Shown: one piece after another, positions 16,950 through 25,314 of the stretch
Numbering within the stretch: position 1 is the stretch's first letter
Layout: the number at the start of each line of letters is the position of its first letter
NCBI RefSeq assembly: GCF_900120405.1
Contig: NZ_LT635493.1
Location: 62,001-126,000, forward strand
Reading direction: 5' to 3'
Origin: Urinicoccus massiliensis
GTDB lineage: Bacteria; Bacillota; Clostridia; Tissierellales; Peptoniphilaceae
DNA length: 64,000 nt
The notes under the pieces: model-generated
Database searches by the model: none
Told to the model about the DNA's origin: nothing
The model's input: the letters and a program-made list of their open reading frames with translations, nothing else
Made by a program: the position numbers and the translations under genes

Positions 16950-18063
16950 TATTAAATCCTCCAAATTCTTCTTTCACATTTTCAATTACAACTTCTTCTC
17001 TTTTATCATTAATGTTCACTAAGGTAAGTTTGCCTTTTGGTTTTTCTAATAAGTCGCTGATATTTTCATCAAAGACTTTCTTACCTAGTAACTTAGTCAT
17101 AGCTGTAATGCCAAGTAACTTCTCTTCAAAGGGATTAAATCCCAGTTCTTTTACTTTTTTTACAACTTCATCTTCATCTCGGTATTTTCTATTAGACCTA
17201 CCTTCGACAAGTTTTAGATCCTTCCATCTATGACCCTTCATTGCTCTTTCTAAAGCGTAAGCCTTGATATCTTTGACCCATTGTTCCAGTTCGTCTAATC
17301 TTGGTAGAATCTCTTCAATTTCATCATCAGATAGTTCTGGTGGTAGGATAAATTCTTCTTGTGCCAGTTTTAGGTTTTCTTCTGCCCTTTTCCTACATTT
17401 ATTCTTAGCTTTACAGAAGATGCACCATTCTCCACAAGAGAATTCCCCCTCGCCTTTATATGCTTTCTCAGCAATCTCTCGTACAGATTCTCCCCACTCA
17501 TATAGTTCTGTCTTTTTAATTTCATAAGTTGATATGTTACATCTTCTTGGTTGATAGATGTGAAGTATTACATTTTCGATATCATAAATTCCATCAAAGA
17601 GAATTAGAGCACCAAGCCCATATAACATTAGTTGAGTATTTTCCCTAGCATCTACTAAAACTCCCTGACCATACTTTAGATCTATTACATGAAGTTCTTT
17701 TCCTCCAACAACTACACAGTCAGCAGTTCCAAAGGACTCCTTAACATAGTCTGATAGGTCAAGTCTTTCTTCCACAAAGACGGCTGGGCTTTCGTACCTA
17801 CTTATTACTTCTGTCACATATGAAGCATATCCCTCAGTTAGCTCATCCATTTCCTCATCATAAAAATCTAAATCCTCTGTCGGGTCTTTAGTATCTAAAC
17901 CTAATAACTTCTTTAGTTTATATTCTGCTAAGGCATGAGCCGATGTGCCTTCAAGTGCATAAGGACTAACCTCATCTTCATATTTTTCAGAAAGCCTAAC
18001 GCTTGGTGGACAGTGAATCCACCTATTAGAAGATGATGCTGATAGTATTGCGTGAGCACCCAT
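16939..18063 (-). CDS. DUF2800 protein, Cas4/RecB-like nuclease
   Basis: A 374-residue PD-(D/E)XK-type nuclease with N-terminal SNRWIHCPPSVRLSE, ALEGTSAHALAEYKL (nuclease motif), ELHVIDLKYGQGV (DxK region) and a C-terminal cysteine cluster (CGEWCIFCKAKNKCRKRAEE) likely to hold an iron-sulfur cluster. It probably processes DNA ends in phage recombination together with DUF2815. It overlaps the next gene by 11 bases and its start touches the stop of the upstream gene. Confidence 0.88.
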   Translation of the reverse strand: MGAHAILSASSSNRWIHCPPSVRLSEKYEDEVSPYALEGTSAHALAEYKLKKLLGLDTKDPTEDLDFYDEEMDELTEGYASYVTEVISRYESPAVFVEERLDLSDYVKESFGTADCVVVGGKELHVIDLKYGQGVLVDARENTQLMLYGLGALILFDGIYDIENVILHIYQPRRCNISTYEIKKTELYEWGESVREIAEKAYKGEGEFSCGEWCIFCKAKNKCRKRAEENLKLAQEEFILPPELSDDEIEEILPRLDELEQWVKDIKAYALERAMKGHRWKDLKLVEGRSNRKYRDEDEVVKKVKELGFNPFEEKLLGITAMTKLLGKKVFDENISDLLEKPKGKLTLVNINDKREEVVIENVKEEFGGFNNAK

Positions 18064-18359
18064 TACAACTTCTCCACGTCTGCTACCAAGTCTTTATAGT
18101 TACTTGGTTCAATCTCAGATAACTTTTTAGCTCCATACTTTTCTAAGAGTTCTCTTATCTTAGCTGTATGGCCTAATCTTGATTTGTCGGCTAGTATCTT
18201 TCTAACATCTTCAATCTCATAGGTCTTTTCTTCTTGTTTTGCCTTCTCTTCTTTAGGTAGTTCCTCATCACTTTCTAGTGCTGTTAGAAGGACACCTATA
18301 CTAGATGCAAGATTCTCTGCATCTTCTTTGATTTCCATTAGTAGCTTTATTCTTGGCAC
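18063..18359 (-). CDS. small phage protein of unknown function
   Basis: A 98-residue charged protein whose C-terminal part (GHTAKIRELLEKYGAKKLSE) resembles small helical modules of early phage operons. GTG start at 18359, six bases after AAAGGAG. It overlaps the C-terminal end of the upstream small gene in another frame and abuts the DUF2800 gene. Confidence 0.68.
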   Translation of the reverse strand: MPRIKLLMEIKEDAENLASSIGVLLTALESDEELPKEEKAKQEEKTYEIEDVRKILADKSRLGHTAKIRELLEKYGAKKLSEIEPSNYKDLVADVEKL

Positions 18360-18465
18360 TTTTTTCTCCTTTCTCTGGTTGCATTAATTCCATAGCTATC
18401 TTCTTGGCAACAATTGAGATGGCTATTAAACTTTCTGCCATCTGTTCGTTTTTTACTAAGTCCAC
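18301..18465 (-). CDS. small early phage protein, possibly extended by an N-terminal repeat
   Basis: A 54-residue protein (VDLVKNEQMAESLIAIS then IVAKKIAMELM). GTG at 18465 follows AAAGGAGGAACAAA. The reading frame stays open upstream through all four 48-bp repeats, where it would encode four 16-residue units of the form CPKEYERRN plus LTQ, but no ATG, GTG or TTG start exists there. Either translation starts at the GTG, or a rare start is used and the repeats are coding. Confidence 0.62.
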   Translation of the reverse strand: MDLVKNEQMAESLIAISIVAKKIAMELMQPEKGEKSAKNKATNGNQRRCRESCI

Positions 18466-18478
18466 TTTGTTCCTCCTT

Positions 18479-18660
18479 TCATACTCCTTGGGACATTCAT
18501 TAAATTTTTGAGTAAGATTTCTCCTCTCATACTCCTTAGGACATTTGCCTTCATTTTGAGTAAGTTGTATCTCCTCATACTTCTTAGGACATCCTGTTTG
18601 TATTTGAGTAAGACTTCTTCCCTCATATTCCTTAGGACATCTAGTAAGTTTTTGAGTAAT
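18479..18660. repeat. four tandem repeats, 48-bp period
   Basis: Units begin with TCATAC/TCATAT at 18479, 18527, 18575 and 18623, spaced exactly 48 bp. Each holds a conserved block CATACTCCTTAGGACAT, a variable core of about 11-14 bp and a conserved TTTGAGTAAG. No unit contains a stop in the frame of the downstream gene. They are too short and too regular in the variable part for CRISPR and have no cas genes nearby. Confidence 0.9.
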
Positions 18661-19178
18661 TATTTTTTCCAGGGTCTTAATTTTTCTTGAATCTTTGGTA
18701 AATGCTTATTTTTGATGTTATTAACTGTTTTTTGGGATATTCCTACTACTTCTGCGACTTCTCTTTCTTTCATTTCGTAGAGGAAAAGTAGTTTTAGAAC
18801 TTTTTTATCTCTTTCAGAAAATTCACTAATGACTTCTAAGAATGCTTCTTCTAAAAGTTTGTACGTTACTATTTCCTCAGTATTTTTAACGCTAGTTACT
18901 TCAAAGTCGTATTCTTCTTCAGCAACATCAAGGGATAAGGGAAGACCATATTCTTTTGTTTCGACAAAGCCTGTTTCTAAACTTCCTGCTTGGACGTAGT
19001 TTCCATTTTTCTCAGCCACTGTTTTAATTCTGTCTTTATCTTGTAGTTCTTCTAAATTCTTGTAGGCTCTTTGGATTCTCTTTTTTTCTCTCCAGATTGG
19101 TTTCATATATTCTTTGTAGACTTCTTCACTAACTTCGATTTCTTTGCCATTTATTTCTAAATATCTTTTCTTTGCCAT
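18660..19178 (-). CDS. sigma-70 region 4-like phage transcription regulator
   Basis: A 172-residue protein whose C-terminal helix-turn-helix (FSERDKKVLKLLFLYEMKER, EVAEVVGISQKTVNNIKNKH, about 118-160) matches sigma factor region 4. The N-terminus (YLEINGKEIEVSEEVYKEYM) matches small phage sigma-like proteins. It probably activates phage early or middle genes. Its leader contains a terminator enclosed in a longer inverted repeat, so expression may depend on antitermination. Confidence 0.83.
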   Translation of the reverse strand: MAKKRYLEINGKEIEVSEEVYKEYMKPIWREKKRIQRAYKNLEELQDKDRIKTVAEKNGNYVQAGSLETGFVETKEYGLPLSLDVAEEEYDFEVTSVKNTEEIVTYKLLEEAFLEVISEFSERDKKVLKLLFLYEMKEREVAEVVGISQKTVNNIKNKHLPKIQEKLRPWKK

Positions 19179-19204
19179 CTTTTGCCTCCTTGCAAAATCT
19201 CTAG

Positions 19205-19296
19205 ATCCGCAAGAAGGCCATCCGTAAAAACAAAAAAAGACGGCAATAGAAAACCATGATTTGGTTTTCCGACTGCCGTCTAGCGTTCTTGCGGAT
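19205..19296 (-). terminator. nested inverted repeats with an internal terminator (attenuator-like leader)
   Basis: Three nested arm pairs: ATCCGCAAGAA 19205-19215 with TTCTTGCGGAT 19286-19296; AGACGGCA 19238-19245 with TGCCGTCT 19274-19281; GAAAACCA 19249-19256 with TGGTTTTC 19262-19269. Read on the minus strand the middle stem is followed by TTTTTTT-G-TTTTT, a textbook terminator just before the sigma-like gene. The outer arms could close or open the structure. Confidence 0.75.
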
Positions 19297-19301
19297 ATCT
19301 T

Positions 19302-19436
19302 TTACTTATTTAAAATTTTAATTTCGCCTTTAACTACATAGGCTATGGTTGTACTTTTACCTCGCCTGATAGTTAGCTTTTTCTTGTCTTCACTAATATC
19401 ACAGACTCTTTTTCCTTCTTTGTTTCTTATTTCTAT
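19302..19436 (-). CDS. 44-residue phage protein apparently starting at ATA
   Basis: A short basic protein (IEIRNKEGKRVCDISEDKKK). The frame begins after an in-frame TAA as GGA GGT GAT CCT ATA GAA, with ATA seven bases past GGAGG. It contains no ATG, GTG or TTG at all. The ribosome site AAGGAGGTGAT is near perfect and the codons look coding, so initiation at AUA is the simplest reading. Function unknown. Confidence 0.6.
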   Translation of the reverse strand: MEIRNKEGKRVCDISEDKKKLTIRRGKSTTIAYVVKGEIKILNK

Positions 19437-19449
19437 AGGATCACCTCCT

Positions 19450-19495
19450 TAATATAAAAATAGCCAGATGAGTTTCCTTTTGAATACTCATCCGG
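19450..19495 (-). promoter_or_regulatory. stem-loop in the leader of the 44-residue gene
   Basis: GATGAGT and ACTCATC (about 19465-19490) form a stem extended by GCC/GGC pairs with one mismatch. In minus-strand sense it is followed by TATTTTT and then the AAGGAGGTGAT ribosome site. It is terminator-like and lies between two tiny early genes. Confidence 0.5.
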
Positions 19496-19512
19496 CCATT
19501 TGATAGTTACAT

Positions 19513-19677
19513 TTACTTCTTTGCTCGGTATGGTTTTTTCTTATTTTTGTTTGATATTTCCAGTGTTGAGATTTTCCCACAGTGTGGACATTTTGCTGCT
19601 ATCTCTATTTTCTCTAAAGGAATTCTTGATACATCAAAAAATCTCTTTTTACAGACTGGACATGCCATTTGTTCCAT
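19513..19677 (-). CDS. small zinc-ribbon phage protein (Com-like)
   Basis: A 54-residue protein with CPVCKKRFF (6-14) and CPHCGKIST (30-38), two CxxC knuckles, then a basic tail. ATG at 19677 follows AAGGAGGTATT. Such Com-like proteins can act as translational regulators or DNA-binding factors. It is the first gene left of the immunity operon terminator and has a palindrome matching the one at the repressor promoter just upstream. Confidence 0.72.
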   Translation of the reverse strand: MEQMACPVCKKRFFDVSRIPLEKIEIAAKCPHCGKISTLEISNKNKKKPYRAKK

Positions 19678-19699
19678 AATACCTCCTTATCTTTCCTTG

Positions 19700-19715
19700 T
19701 TAGCTTCTTTGCTAA
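19700..19715. promoter_or_regulatory. operator-like palindrome (early genes)
   Basis: TTAGC-N6-GCTAA, the same arms and spacing as at 20930-20945 upstream of the repressor gene. It lies 23 bases ahead of the zinc-ribbon gene. It is likely bound by the prophage repressor. Confidence 0.55.
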
Positions 19716-19728
19716 TTTCTTTCTTAAA

Positions 19729-19751
19729 AAAATATAGCTAAGCTATATTTT
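19729..19751. terminator. terminator of the immunity operon
   Basis: AAAATATAGCT (19729-19739) and AGCTATATTTT (19741-19751) pair perfectly around one base, with T runs on the minus-strand exit side. It overlaps the stop codon of the ImmA-like gene. Confidence 0.7.
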
Positions 19752-20535
19752 AAAAACTAAATTCGTTATATAGTTCTTTTGTTAATTCAAAGTCATTAGG
19801 TGCATAGCCTAATACTTTTAATCGAACTAATGCTGCTGTTTTTGATACTTGGAATTGCTCTGATACTTTCATGATGAAATCAAATAGATAAGTCTCATCC
19901 TTAATGTGCTTATCATAACCTAGATAGTATAGATACTTTATAATCGCTTTTTTATTCATCAAAAGACAAGAAGCAAATGTGTTTGCCTGCCATTCTATTG
20001 TATCCATAAATCCCCAGCGTTTATTTTTCTTCTTATTAACATCGCCAGTTCTACAAGCTAGTGACGCAGGCTTTTCTTCTTCATTAAAAAAAGTTAGTTG
20101 GTTTGGATCTCTATAGAATACACACGGATGAATTACACCATGGCCACATTCATGAGCTAGGGTAAATCTTCTAAATCCTTTATCTCTTGGATTGTCCAAT
20201 TGCTTATCTATTAGAATAGTATTGGCTCTATCTGTAAGATATTCTAGTTCCCATTGCCCAGTTTCAACATTTGGTATTAGGCTTTTCATTGTTCGTATTA
20301 CTTGGTCATCATTAAAGACCATCATCCCTGCATAGCATCCGTTATGAGATAAGTAGGCATATTCAACATTAAACCCTAAATCAAATTCTGCCAGTCCCTC
20401 AATATCTACTGCTTCAAAATTCTCGATTGCAGAAGGACAATATTTATTGAGAATTTGCTCGGTCAGTGATTCAATTTGATCTAAAGTGATAAATGGAGCA
20501 CCTGTACTTGATTTGTTGAAGTTATATTGATACAT
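19750..20535 (-). CDS. ImmA/IrrE-type metallopeptidase
   Basis: A 261-residue zinc protease with the active site FTLAHECGHGVIHP (HEXXH form HECGH, about 129-133) and a downstream TIEWQANTFASCLL helix supplying the third ligand. ImmA-type proteases cleave the cognate repressor after DNA damage or other signals and so release lysogeny. It starts two bases after the repressor stop, in the same transcript. Confidence 0.92.
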   Translation of the reverse strand: MYQYNFNKSSTGAPFITLDQIESLTEQILNKYCPSAIENFEAVDIEGLAEFDLGFNVEYAYLSHNGCYAGMMVFNDDQVIRTMKSLIPNVETGQWELEYLTDRANTILIDKQLDNPRDKGFRRFTLAHECGHGVIHPCVFYRDPNQLTFFNEEEKPASLACRTGDVNKKKNKRWGFMDTIEWQANTFASCLLMNKKAIIKYLYYLGYDKHIKDETYLFDFIMKVSEQFQVSKTAALVRLKVLGYAPNDFELTKELYNEFSF

Positions 20536-20537
20536 GC

Positions 20538-20909
20538 CTACCTCTCTTTTTCAATTTCTTCAATGAATTTTATCCACTCTTCTTCTTTAACATCTAAGTC
20601 TCTAGCCTTTCTCAAAGCTACGCTTAAGCCTTTAGTCTTTAAAATATACTCTGGCAAATCAGGTGCCACCGTATTTCTTTGCTTTCCAGCTAAATCCATC
20701 ATAATGGATGATTCTTCTTCATCCAAGTTTAATATTTTAGCAATTTGGTTCAACCTATCTAAGTCAAAAGAATCTCTTTTTCCTTTCTCTACATCGCTTA
20801 GATACGGTGAGGAAATATTAAGCCTGTCCGCCATATCCTTTAAGGTGATTCTTAAATCCTTTCTCTTCTGAGAAATAAAATCCCCAAAAGTCAGTTCGTG
20901 ATTGTTCAT
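20538..20909 (-). CDS. phage repressor, XRE/ImmR type
   Basis: A 123-residue protein with an N-terminal helix-turn-helix (DFISQKRKDLRITLKDMADR, LNISSPYLSDVEKGKRDSFD, about 10-50). It maintains lysogeny and is paired with the ImmA-like protease. ATG follows AGGAGG. Its promoter overlaps a TTAGC-N6-GCTAA palindrome, which suggests autoregulation. Confidence 0.92.
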   Translation of the reverse strand: MNNHELTFGDFISQKRKDLRITLKDMADRLNISSPYLSDVEKGKRDSFDLDRLNQIAKILNLDEEESSIMMDLAGKQRNTVAPDLPEYILKTKGLSVALRKARDLDVKEEEWIKFIEEIEKER

Positions 20910-20945
20910 GATTACCTCCTATTACTTTATTAGCTAATATGCTAA

Positions 20946-21159
<214 letters not shown>

Positions 21160-21160
<1 letters not shown>

Positions 21161-22500
21161 TATTTTCTTGACATCAATACTACACTCTCCACGTGTGGCG
21201 TTTGAGGAAATAAATCCACTGGTTGAACTTCTTGGATTTGATAGCCCAGGTCTACGAATTCTTTGCAGTCTCGAGCCAGGGTGGCGGGGTTGCAGGAGAT
21301 GTAGATGATCTTTCCTGGGGCTAATTGGCCCAGACTTTGGATGAAGCTGGGATCTAGGCCCTTTCTCGGTGGGTCTACAAGGGCCAGGTCAAATTCCAAT
21401 CCTTGCTTTTGCCATTGGGGCAGGATTTTTTCCGCCTTACCAGCTTGGAAATAGACATTGGTAATTTGATTTATTTTTTTATTTTCCTCTGCTGTTTGGA
21501 TGGCTTCCTCTAAAATTTCCATGGCATGGACTTGTCTGGCTTTTTTTGCCAAGTGGAGGCTAATGGTCCCTAGGCCGCAATAGGCGTCCAAAACTCTTTC
21601 TGTCCCTTGGAGTTGGGCATAGTCCAGGGCCAGCTGGTAGAGGACTTCTGTTTGGGGAGTATTAACCTGGTAAAAGGCTTGGGGGCTTTGGTAAAAGCTC
21701 AAGCCCAGGAGCTGGTCTTTTAAGTACTTGTCGCCCCAAAGGATCTTGGTTTTTCTCCCCAATATTTCCTGGTGGTCTTTTTCCTGTTTATTTTGGGCTA
21801 TGGAAACCAGCTGGGATATTTGGTCCTTCAGGTCTTGGTAGAGGGCCTGGTCTCCCAGAGGGGTCTCATTTTTACAGACAAAGAGAATCATGGTCTCCCC
21901 ACTATAGTGGCCTCTTTTTAGGATAATATGGTGGAGGTTACCCTGTTTGCTTAGGGGGTCATAGGCTTGAATCTTATGTTTTCTCAAGATGTCTCGAGCC
22001 TTGAAGATGCTTTCTTCCAGGGACTTTTCCGCCAGGTAGGTCTGGTCTACGGGGATGAAGTCGTGGCTTTTACGGCCAAAGATGCCAAATTCCAACTGAC
22101 CCTGGATGTCTTTTACAGCCAGGGTCATTTTATTGCGATAAAACCATGGATGGTCCATGGTTTTAAGGGGCTTGATTTTAATGTTTCTTTGGCCGGCAAT
22201 TCTTTCCAAGGCTTGCTTGACGACATTTTCTTTAAAGGCTTTTTGCCCCTGGGCATTGAGGATTTGTAGGGGCATAATGGGCATGAGGGTGGGATCTTTG
22301 GCCTCTTGTCTTTGGGGACTTACTTGCAAAATTTCCACTAGGTCTCCTGAGGCGAATTTTTTCCCTTTTTTCGTGACTTGGTAGAGGATTCTTTCTCCCG
22401 CTAGGGCCCCGGGAATAAAGATGGGAAACCGGTCTTCTTTAACGACTCCCCGCCCGTCATGGGTCATATTTTCAACTTGTCCTTCTAGGTATTCTTTCAT
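21160..22500 (-). CDS. rlmD: 23S rRNA (uracil-C5)-methyltransferase, RlmD/RumA family
   Basis: A 446-residue enzyme adding a methyl group to a uracil of 23S rRNA (TrmA superfamily). It has an N-terminal TRAM domain (1-60), SAM-binding VLDAYCGLGTISLHLA, DPPRKGLDP and catalytic ISCNPATLARD. The cysteines that usually hold the 4Fe-4S cluster are absent: the CGGC region reads MPIMPLQILNAQGQ. The last eight codons are more AT-rich than the rest and encode ESVVLMSRK, similar to the recombinase tail at 60,091. Last gene of the queG operon. Confidence 0.9.
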
Positions 22501-22507
22501 GGTGGTC

Positions 22508-23320
22508 CTACTTAATGAGGTCGATGCTGTAGTCTTTAATGGTGGCTAGACGGTTTTTATAGAGGCGACCAGCAGCCCGTTTAAAGGCTTTTTTGGATAG
22601 TTTGGTGGCCTGGTAGATTTTTTCTGGCGAGGATTTATCTCCCAGGGCCAGGTGGCCCTTGTTGCGCTTTAATATGGTTAGGAGGGTTTGGGAATCTTTT
22701 TCCAGGCGGTTGGACACGGAGGCCTTGGTGGTCATGGTGATTTTTCCATCTTCATGGGCAAAAATCACCCGTCCTTGGACTTCTTCTCCTACAATGTAGA
22801 TTCCTGTGGCTTCTTTTTCGGGAATCAGGCCGTCGTATTGGTAGTCAATAGCCACAAAGTAGCCTAGTTTGGCCTTGTGGTGGTAGACAACGCCCTTGAC
22901 TTGGTCTCCAGGATGAAAGGTCTTGTTGCCCTTTAAGTGGTCCTTAATCTTGGTGGTCAAGGCCAGACGGTTGGACTTGTCAATATAGAGGTAAAAGAGC
23001 TGGACTGATCCCTCTTTTAGGGGGTAGACTTGCTCGGTAAAGGGGCACAAAACATCCCGGTCAATGCCAATATCCACAAAGGCTCCAATTTTTGTGGCAC
23101 TGACCACTCTTAGGGGCCGGATTTGCCCCAGGCTAATCTTGGGTTCTTGGATGGTGGCTTGGAATTCCTTGTCGTGGTCTTTATAGATAAAGGCCAGGAC
23201 CTTGTCCTTTTCTTTCAAGTCACTTTCCCGAAAAGGAATCCTTTGACCGTCCAGGTCACAATAAAAGTTTTTTCCTTCTTTTTTTACTTCTACTTCAACT
23301 TGCTTTCCTAATGCGTTCAT
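22508..23320 (-). CDS. cvfB: S1 RNA-binding protein CvfB-like
   Basis: A 270-residue protein of the YitL/CvfB family: S1-type OB folds (VVSATKIGAFVDIGIDRDVL; KLGYFVAIDYQYDGLIP) and a C-terminal winged helix (SPEKIYQATKLSKKAFKRAA). It binds RNA and in staphylococci influences virulence gene expression. The start at 23320 follows GGAG and overlaps the upstream stop (ATGA). Confidence 0.9.
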   Translation of the reverse strand: MNALGKQVEVEVKKEGKNFYCDLDGQRIPFRESDLKEKDKVLAFIYKDHDKEFQATIQEPKISLGQIRPLRVVSATKIGAFVDIGIDRDVLCPFTEQVYPLKEGSVQLFYLYIDKSNRLALTTKIKDHLKGNKTFHPGDQVKGVVYHHKAKLGYFVAIDYQYDGLIPEKEATGIYIVGEEVQGRVIFAHEDGKITMTTKASVSNRLEKDSQTLLTILKRNKGHLALGDKSSPEKIYQATKLSKKAFKRAAGRLYKNRLATIKDYSIDLIK

Positions 23321-23931
23321 TTTAGGACTCCTTTTTCTTTTAAGTATTGGGCAATGCACATTTTCCCATAGCCAAAGGTGGCTTGGTTCATCTGTCCGAT
23401 ATAGAGGCTACCCTTGGGTAGGTCTTTTAAGACCTGGATGGCATAGTAGGTGAAATCAGGCCATTGGCCCAGGAGGGTGATGGTTTCCAAGGCTCCCTTG
23501 GCCTCCATTAGGTCATAGTAGCGGGCCAGAATAATGCCGAATTTTACGGCTTCAATTTCTTCTGAATACCGCATAAGATAAAGGCTCAAGCCCAGATAGG
23601 GCAGGTCTCCTGCATCTTCTTCCCGGTACATCCATTGGTGGTAGTGGGCCAGAACTTCCAGGGCCTTGTGGCCTTTAAAAAAGTCATTGATCTGACTTGG
23701 ACTGGTACTTTCCTTGTAAAAATAGGACAAGATGGCTGCATCCAAGGCGTCTGTATCCTTGCTTGGATTTACTTTTTCTCCCCTCATAACCCGGTATTCC
23801 AGTTCACCTGGGTCTGAATGGTAGAGTTCCCGCATGGGAACGTATTGTTCCAATTGAACGGGTCTTTTTTCCCAATCGGTCATCCGTTTATAGATGGTGG
23901 CTTTTTTCTTTTTTGACCATGGCCATTTCAT
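23317..23931 (-). CDS. conserved protein of unknown function
   Basis: A 204-residue soluble protein, basic at the start (KWPWSKKKKATIYKR), then helical with many aromatic residues (AHYHQWMYREE, GLSLYLMRYSEEIEAV). No family recognised. It is translationally coupled to cvfB by an ATGA overlap and lies behind the VanW gene, so it belongs to the queG operon. Confidence 0.75.
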   Translation of the reverse strand: MKWPWSKKKKATIYKRMTDWEKRPVQLEQYVPMRELYHSDPGELEYRVMRGEKVNPSKDTDALDAAILSYFYKESTSPSQINDFFKGHKALEVLAHYHQWMYREEDAGDLPYLGLSLYLMRYSEEIEAVKFGIILARYYDLMEAKGALETITLLGQWPDFTYYAIQVLKDLPKGSLYIGQMNQATFGYGKMCIAQYLKEKGVLK

Positions 23932-23943
23932 CTTTCTTGCCCC

Positions 23944-25314
23944 CTATTCATCGTCTCGGTTTTTATCTCCTCCACCGGACCTTGTCCCTACCAAAAGGAC
24001 CCGGTCTCGGCCAATATAATTGGACGTGGAAATTTGCTTCTTTTCAAGAACTTCCCCATCCTTGATAATTTCTTTATAGGTCCGATAGCTATACCCGCTA
24101 CTGCCACTTTCTTTGACTTCTGTTTCCCCCTTGGCCAGGGAATCAGTATAGATGGTTTTTGTCCTGGGCTTACTAGTGGAAACCAGTTTTGGAATGATTT
24201 TTACTTCATAGTCCTTGTCTTCTTTTGACCCAAAGACCTGGAAGGTCAAGTCACTTCCATCGGCTTGGGCCCTAATATAAATGGGGTGGTTGAAGTCATT
24301 TTGAAAGACTAGGTTTTTATGCCCTGTAGCTACAGCTGCATCGGTTCCATTTTTTACATAGCCTATGGGTCTGGAATGGCTGTGTCTTTCAAGAATGTTG
24401 ACATCTGCCCGAATCAGGGCATTGTAGAGGGTGGTGGATACTTGGCAGATGCCTCCCCCAACTCCCCGGTCAAATTCACCGTTTCGAATGACTCCCGCCA
24501 CCTTAAAACCGGCTTCCTTGGTAATTTGGTCCATCCTATCATTAAAGGAAATTTTTTCTCCAGGCTTTAGGATAGTGTGGTCTAATTTTTCTGCCCCCAG
24601 GGCAATGTTAAACTTTCGATTTTTTTCACTACTGCCATAGTCGCTGGTAAATTCTCCCAAGATGGAGTCCATTTTTTCCAAAGCCTTGGCTTGGACATCT
24701 GCCGGCCGATTAAAGACAGGAAGGTTAATGGCTTGGATCCCATCCCAATTTTCCAAGGCTTCCTTGGTTAGGTTGGTGTCCAGGTAGCGCCCATCCCGAT
24801 CTTGCACCAGGTGGACCTTGTTATCTTTCATGGAGAGCTGGGCGTCCCTTGCCAGGATAAAGAGGTCATCTGCCAGGCCATGAAGGTAGTCGTCCAGCTT
24901 GTCCCCCCTAAAGGCTCCCTGGATGGGAAGGGGTTGGCGGAAGAGGCTATAAAAGGCAGCAAAAAAATCAGATCCCTTGTGGCCAGACCGACCAATTCCA
25001 TAGGCCTGGTCCACCATGGCATCAATTTGATAGCTATAGCCCAAGTCTCTTAGGCTGGTGCGGTAGTGTTTGTCTTGGTAGGTCAGGTCTAGGGTCTTGT
25101 CCAGGTTGGCATCCAGACCTTCTTCCAGTTTCTTTTTGGCTTCTGCCTTGGTCATAGAGCCAAGGCCCAACTTTCCGACCCGGACTCCGGGATAGATTTT
25201 ATCTGATTGATGAACAAGCAGGCCGTAGCCTAGGGCCAGGACTAGAAAGGCTAAAAAGATTAGGGCAATCTTTCTCCATAGGTTTCCTAGTAGCTTGTCT
25301 TTTATCCATTGCAT
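23944..25314 (-). CDS. VanW-family protein with G5 domain, membrane anchored
   Basis: A 456-residue protein with one N-terminal membrane helix (IALIFLAFLVLALGYGLLV, about 16-34), a peptidoglycan-binding-4-like region, the VanW core (GGGICQVSTTLYNALIRA, ERHSHSRPIGYV) and a C-terminal G5-type domain. It is expected on the outer face of the membrane or in the wall. Its role in envelope assembly is known only by association; this is not evidence of glycopeptide resistance. It overlaps nth by 13 bases. Confidence 0.88.
   Translation of the reverse strand: MQWIKDKLLGNLWRKIALIFLAFLVLALGYGLLVHQSDKIYPGVRVGKLGLGSMTKAEAKKKLEEGLDANLDKTLDLTYQDKHYRTSLRDLGYSYQIDAMVDQAYGIGRSGHKGSDFFAAFYSLFRQPLPIQGAFRGDKLDDYLHGLADDLFILARDAQLSMKDNKVHLVQDRDGRYLDTNLTKEALENWDGIQAINLPVFNRPADVQAKALEKMDSILGEFTSDYGSSEKNRKFNIALGAEKLDHTILKPGEKISFNDRMDQITKEAGFKVAGVIRNGEFDRGVGGGICQVSTTLYNALIRADVNILERHSHSRPIGYVKNGTDAAVATGHKNLVFQNDFNHPIYIRAQADGSDLTFQVFGSKEDKDYEVKIIPKLVSTSKPRTKTIYTDSLAKGETEVKESGSSGYSYRTYKEIIKDGEVLEKKQISTSNYIGRDRVLLVGTRSGGGDKNRDDE

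Noticed and set aside
18479-18660. CRISPR array
   Set aside because: Only four units, a variable part of 11-14 bp, no cas genes, and the whole unit stays open in a coding frame; kept as a tandem repeat.
23944-25314. Vancomycin resistance from the VanW-family gene
   Set aside because: There are no vanHAX-type genes; VanW-like proteins are common envelope proteins and do not confer resistance by themselves.
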